Source: Pseudomonadota bacterium
GTDB taxonomy: Bacteria > Pseudomonadota > Gammaproteobacteria > Steroidobacterales > Steroidobacteraceae
Length of the DNA: 64,000 bases
Assembly (NCBI GenBank): GCA_023433705.1
Contig: JAEYUC010000027.1
Location: 1 to 64,000 of the forward strand
Reading direction: 5' to 3'
The notes beneath the pieces were generated by a model. That model was given only the letters and a program-made list of their open reading frames with translations, was not told the origin of the DNA and searched no databases. The translations under genes were made by a program, and so were the position numbers. Shown in pieces: positions 61,352 to 64,000 of the stretch (its first letter is position 1; each line of letters begins with the position of its first letter).

Positions 61352-62230
61352 ATGAGCGCAGAACACGCCGGTAACTATTACGTCCCTCACGAAAGCAAGT
61401 GGCCGATCATCGGCTCGTTCTCGTTTTTCGCGCTCCTGCTCGGCGCCATCTCGTTGCTCAATCACTGGACGGGCGCCTGGGTGATGCTGCCGGGCTTCGC
61501 CCTCGTCGTGTACATGTTCGTCGGCTGGTTCGGCGACGTGATCGACGAGAACCAGCGCGGCGTCTACGGCCTCGACGTCGACCGCTCGTTCCGCATGGGA
61601 ATGATGTGGTTCATCTTCTCCGAAGTGATGTTCTTCGCCGCGTTCTTCGGCGCACTGTTCTATGCACGCACGCTGTCGGTGCCGTGGCTCGGCGGCGAAG
61701 GCACGAAGGTCATGGCCAACGAGCTGCTGCACCCCGGCTTCGAAAATGCCTGGCCGACCAGCGGCCCGGAGCGACTCGGACCCCGCGATGACGGCACGTT
61801 CGACATCATCCCGGCGTTCGGACTGCCCGCCATCAACACCATCATCCTGCTGCTGTCGGGCGTGACGGTGACGATCGCCCACCATGCGCTGCGCGCGAAC
61901 AAGCGCGGCGTGCTCAACATCTTCCTGGCGCTGACGTTCCTGCTGGGCTTCCTGTTCGTGTACCTCCAGGCGCACGAATACGGCGAGGCGTACAACGATC
62001 TCGGCCTGCAGCTCGGCACCGGCATCTATGGTTCCACGTTCTTCATGCTTACCGGGTTCCACGGTTTCCACGTGACTCTCGGCGCGATCATGTTGTTCTG
62101 CATCTGGCTGCGAACGATGAAGGGACACTTCACGCCGGAGCGGCACTTCGCGTTCGAAGCGGTGGCCTGGTACTGGCACTTCGTCGACGTGGTCTGGTTG
62201 GGATTGTTCGTGTTCGTCTACTGGATCTGA
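61352..62230 (+). CDS. coxC: cytochrome c oxidase subunit III
   Basis: This 292-residue subunit has seven hydrophobic segments, MGMMWFIFSEVMFFAAFFGA (with the conserved Glu), FFMLTGFHGFHVTLGAIML, and the closing AWYWHFVDVVWLGLFVFVYWI-type end (core WYWHFVDVVWL). It ends the cox operon; a palindrome and an intrinsic terminator follow. Confidence 0.97.
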   Translation: MSAEHAGNYYVPHESKWPIIGSFSFFALLLGAISLLNHWTGAWVMLPGFALVVYMFVGWFGDVIDENQRGVYGLDVDRSFRMGMMWFIFSEVMFFAAFFGALFYARTLSVPWLGGEGTKVMANELLHPGFENAWPTSGPERLGPRDDGTFDIIPAFGLPAINTIILLLSGVTVTIAHHALRANKRGVLNIFLALTFLLGFLFVYLQAHEYGEAYNDLGLQLGTGIYGSTFFMLTGFHGFHVTLGAIMLFCIWLRTMKGHFTPERHFAFEAVAWYWHFVDVVWLGLFVFVYWI

Positions 62231-62241
62231 GAAGGTAGCTT

Positions 62242-62266
62242 GGGGACGGACTTCGAGTCCGTCCCC
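62242..62266. repeat. 11-bp-stem palindrome after coxC
   Basis: GGGGACGGACT (62242-62252) pairs perfectly with AGTCCGTCCCC (62256-62266) around a TCG loop. No T-run follows. It shares its outer GGGGAC/GTCCCC ends with the bioC-bioD element and looks like another extragenic palindrome. Confidence 0.75.
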
Positions 62267-62278
62267 TGTTCGATTCGC

Positions 62279-62305
62279 GGGGCGCTTCGGCGCCCCGTTT
62301 CGTTT
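62279..62305 (+). terminator. Rho-independent terminator of the cox operon
   Basis: GGGGCGC and GCGCCCC pair around a TTCG tetraloop (62279-62296), followed by GTTTCGTTT. This is 48 bases past the coxC stop. Confidence 0.75.
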
Positions 62306-62376
62306 GGGGCACGGAATGTTCCGTGGTAGTTTGCCCGCGAACTACTACGAGGCTGGCCAAGCAGGCCCGTGCGCAC

Positions 62377-63414
62377 ATGAAGAAGGTGTTCGTTCTCGTC
62401 TTCTGCCTGGCGATCCTTGCGGCCAGCTTCCGGATCGTCCGGGAGTCGCTGTTTGGCACTCCTCGTGAGGCACCGATCCTCCCGGTAGCCCAATCGGCCT
62501 CTCGCGAGTCCCCTGACCCACGATTCGATTCGGATGGAGCGTCCTCCGAGAGGCCTCGTGAGCTGCAGATCCCGACGAATGACATGGGGCCGGAGCCAAA
62601 GCGTTACCCATGGCAGGAGAAGGCCGCGAGTGCGCAAAACTTCGCGAATGTAGTGAAAGAGGCACTTCCAGCCGCGAGCGCCGGTGACGCCGACGCCCAG
62701 TTCGCGATGTACGGACTCTTGCGGTACTGCGCCGACGGGATGCGAAAGCGGAGCGCGGAGGAACTCCGGCAGATACCGGAGCAACTTCTCAGGCAAATGC
62801 ATAACCACTGCGATGAACTGGCGGCCGAATACTCCGACCTCGGTGGCGAGGCTGATGCCTGGCTACGAAAGGCGCGTGAAGCTGCATTTCCTCATGCGCT
62901 GGCGTTCAACGCACTCGAAGACATTCGGGCGATGACCCGGGTTAGGCCGAAAAGTGCGGAGCGCGAGCGGCGCATCGCGGCCGCGCGATTCGATCTTCTG
63001 CTCGCGCTGAACTCGAACGATCCGGTGGTGACATCGTTGGTGTCTGGGCTTCTTCCGGCCTTTTTCCCGACGGATCCACGCACGGAACAGGCATTCTGGG
63101 TTTGGCAGCTCGCGGCCTGCGAGCAGGGACTGGACTGCCGGCCCGGTACGCAATTCGTCCGCGACGATTGCATCCTGCGGAATCGCTGCATGTCGGGAGA
63201 ATCGGCGCAGGAGTACATCAGGCGGGTGTCGGGTGATTTCCCTTCGCTGACGGCTCGTGCCCGCAAACTTGCCCGCGCGCTCCGCAACAGTGATCTCGAC
63301 GAGAAGATGTTTGATGAGACCGTCACGAGTCTGCCGGCCTCGTATTCACATCCCGGTCCGCCCCCGGCCAACAACGCCCGTACATCGAGCATGCCGGCAC
63401 GAATCGTCCACTAG
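62377..63414 (+). CDS. exported/anchored Sel1-like protein of unknown function
   Basis: This 345-residue protein has an N-terminal signal anchor (KKVFVLVFCLAILAASFRIV). A Sel1/TPR-like helix begins AASAGDADAQFAMYGLLRYC, followed by helical pairs (AAEYSDLGGEADAWLRKARE). Four cysteines cluster in CEQGLDC and DDCILRNRC, suggesting disulfides in the periplasm. The C-terminus is Pro-rich. I do not recognise a named family. It stands alone between the cox terminator and panE. The ATG at 62377 is preferred because it starts the signal anchor. Confidence 0.75.
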   Translation: MKKVFVLVFCLAILAASFRIVRESLFGTPREAPILPVAQSASRESPDPRFDSDGASSERPRELQIPTNDMGPEPKRYPWQEKAASAQNFANVVKEALPAASAGDADAQFAMYGLLRYCADGMRKRSAEELRQIPEQLLRQMHNHCDELAAEYSDLGGEADAWLRKAREAAFPHALAFNALEDIRAMTRVRPKSAERERRIAAARFDLLLALNSNDPVVTSLVSGLLPAFFPTDPRTEQAFWVWQLAACEQGLDCRPGTQFVRDDCILRNRCMSGESAQEYIRRVSGDFPSLTARARKLARALRNSDLDEKMFDETVTSLPASYSHPGPPPANNARTSSMPARIVH

Positions 63415-63432
63415 GTCGAATATCATCGACGC

Positions 63433-64000
63433 GTGGCTTCGATACTTCTCATAGGTCCCGGCGCGATCGGCGCCACGCTCGCCGCCTGGCTCGCCCAGGA
63501 TGACCGCCACGATGTCGCCGTCGCCGCGCGTACGCCATTCGATTCGCTCGAAGTTCAGACGCCGCAGGGCGTGATCCACGCGAAGCCGCGCGTGTACACC
63601 GAGGTTGCGCAGGTGCGGCCCGTGGAATGGGTCCTGGTCACCACGAAGGCGTACGACAGCGACGCGGCCGCGCAGTGGTTTGCGGGTGCCGTGGGCCCCG
63701 GCACGCGAGTCGCGATCATCCAGAACGGCGTCGAGCACATCGCGCGCTTCGAGAAGCACCTCGACAAGTCGCGGCTCGTTCCCGTCATGATCGATCTGCC
63801 TGCGGACCGCGTCGCGCCGGGTCGTTCCATCCAGCGCGGCGCCGCGCGCCTCGTCGTACCCTCCGGCAGGAATGGCGCGGATTTCCTCGCGCTCTTCGCG
63901 CACACCAACTTCGACGCGAAAGAAACCGACGATTTCACGAGCGCGATCTGGCGGAAGTTGTGTCTCAACAGCGCGGGCGCGGTTTCCGCCGTGTTGCTGA
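63433..64000 (+). CDS. panE: 2-dehydropantoate 2-reductase family protein (3' end cut off)
   Basis: Only the first 189 codons are in the window. The protein begins VASILLIGPGAIGATLAAWL, an NADP Rossmann motif (GPGAIG). WVLVTTKAYDSDAAA carries the conserved lysine of ketopantoate reductases, and AIIQNGVEHIARFE the conserved NG. The visible part ends in WRKLCLNSAGAVSAVL, near the catalytic-lysine helix. It would make pantoate for CoA synthesis, although family members include other ketoacid reductases. The start is GTG, 18 bases after the preceding gene. Confidence 0.88.
   Translation, partial: MASILLIGPGAIGATLAAWLAQDDRHDVAVAARTPFDSLEVQTPQGVIHAKPRVYTEVAQVRPVEWVLVTTKAYDSDAAAQWFAGAVGPGTRVAIIQNGVEHIARFEKHLDKSRLVPVMIDLPADRVAPGRSIQRGAARLVVPSGRNGADFLALFAHTNFDAKETDDFTSAIWRKLCLNSAGAVSAVLL

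Noticed and set aside
1..64000. tRNA, rRNA or insertion-sequence genes
   Set aside because: I found no cloverleaf, ribosomal segment, transposase motif or flanking repeats in any intergenic region.

Overview
The window looks like one contiguous piece of a GC-rich (visibly around 65%) gammaproteobacterial chromosome. Gene orders such as pilMNOPQ-aroK-aroB, ybbP-ybbA/tesA, gmk-rpoZ-spoT-ridA-recG, rph-rdgB-hemW, comF/bioBFCD and coxBA-ctaG-coxC fit the Nevskiales/Steroidobacterales/Xanthomonadales side of the class. This placement is inferred from gene content only; there is no rRNA or tRNA in the window. Most of it is core metabolism on both strands with short gaps and many ATGA-type overlaps.

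Layout: 1-10.5 kb holds a cut-off LytTR response regulator, a DUF4139-type exported protein, an anti-sigma-like membrane protein, a metallophosphoesterase, the YbbP/YbbA export system, TesA and FadD. 10.4-14.3 kb is an unusual lower-GC island: three divergent DUF6502-type proteins, two of them with a visible helix-turn-helix, and an exported DUF5666-like protein whose C-terminal half is 14 decapeptide repeats built from a 120-bp tandem DNA repeat. 14.3-22.6 kb is dgt, aroB, aroK and the type IV pilus alignment/secretin operon pilMNOPQ. The pilus operon is preceded, on its own strand, by a clear c-di-GMP-I (GEMM) riboswitch. 22.6-32.7 kb holds PBP1A, citrate synthase, an M48 lipoprotein peptidase, rpmE, hemW, rdgB, rph and a PP2C phosphatase, with a DnaA-box cluster beside an AT-rich stretch upstream of rpmE. 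32.7-43.3 kb holds yicC, a Tat-exported hydrolase, gmk, rpoZ, spoT, ridA, recG, a TonB-like gene under a probable Fur box, ubiA and a TMEM175-like protein.

43.4-52.9 kb is more accessory: a De Ley-Doudoroff galactose set (galactose dehydrogenase, dgoK, dgoA), then an NrtA/SsuA-type ABC importer interleaved with SCO1 and cupredoxin-like genes, and divergently a GMC oxidoreductase with its Tat-targeted subunit 3. 52.9-64 kb holds comF, bioBFCD, a DUF2244 protein, the aa3-type cytochrome oxidase operon with Cox11, a Sel1-like exported protein and the start of a ketopantoate reductase. Two extragenic palindromes sharing GGGGAC ends (bioC/bioD and after coxC) look like members of a REP/MITE family.

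The observations most worth following are the riboswitch controlling pilus assembly, the DUF6502/DUF5666 repeat island, the ABC-SCO-cupredoxin operon and the DnaA-box cluster.
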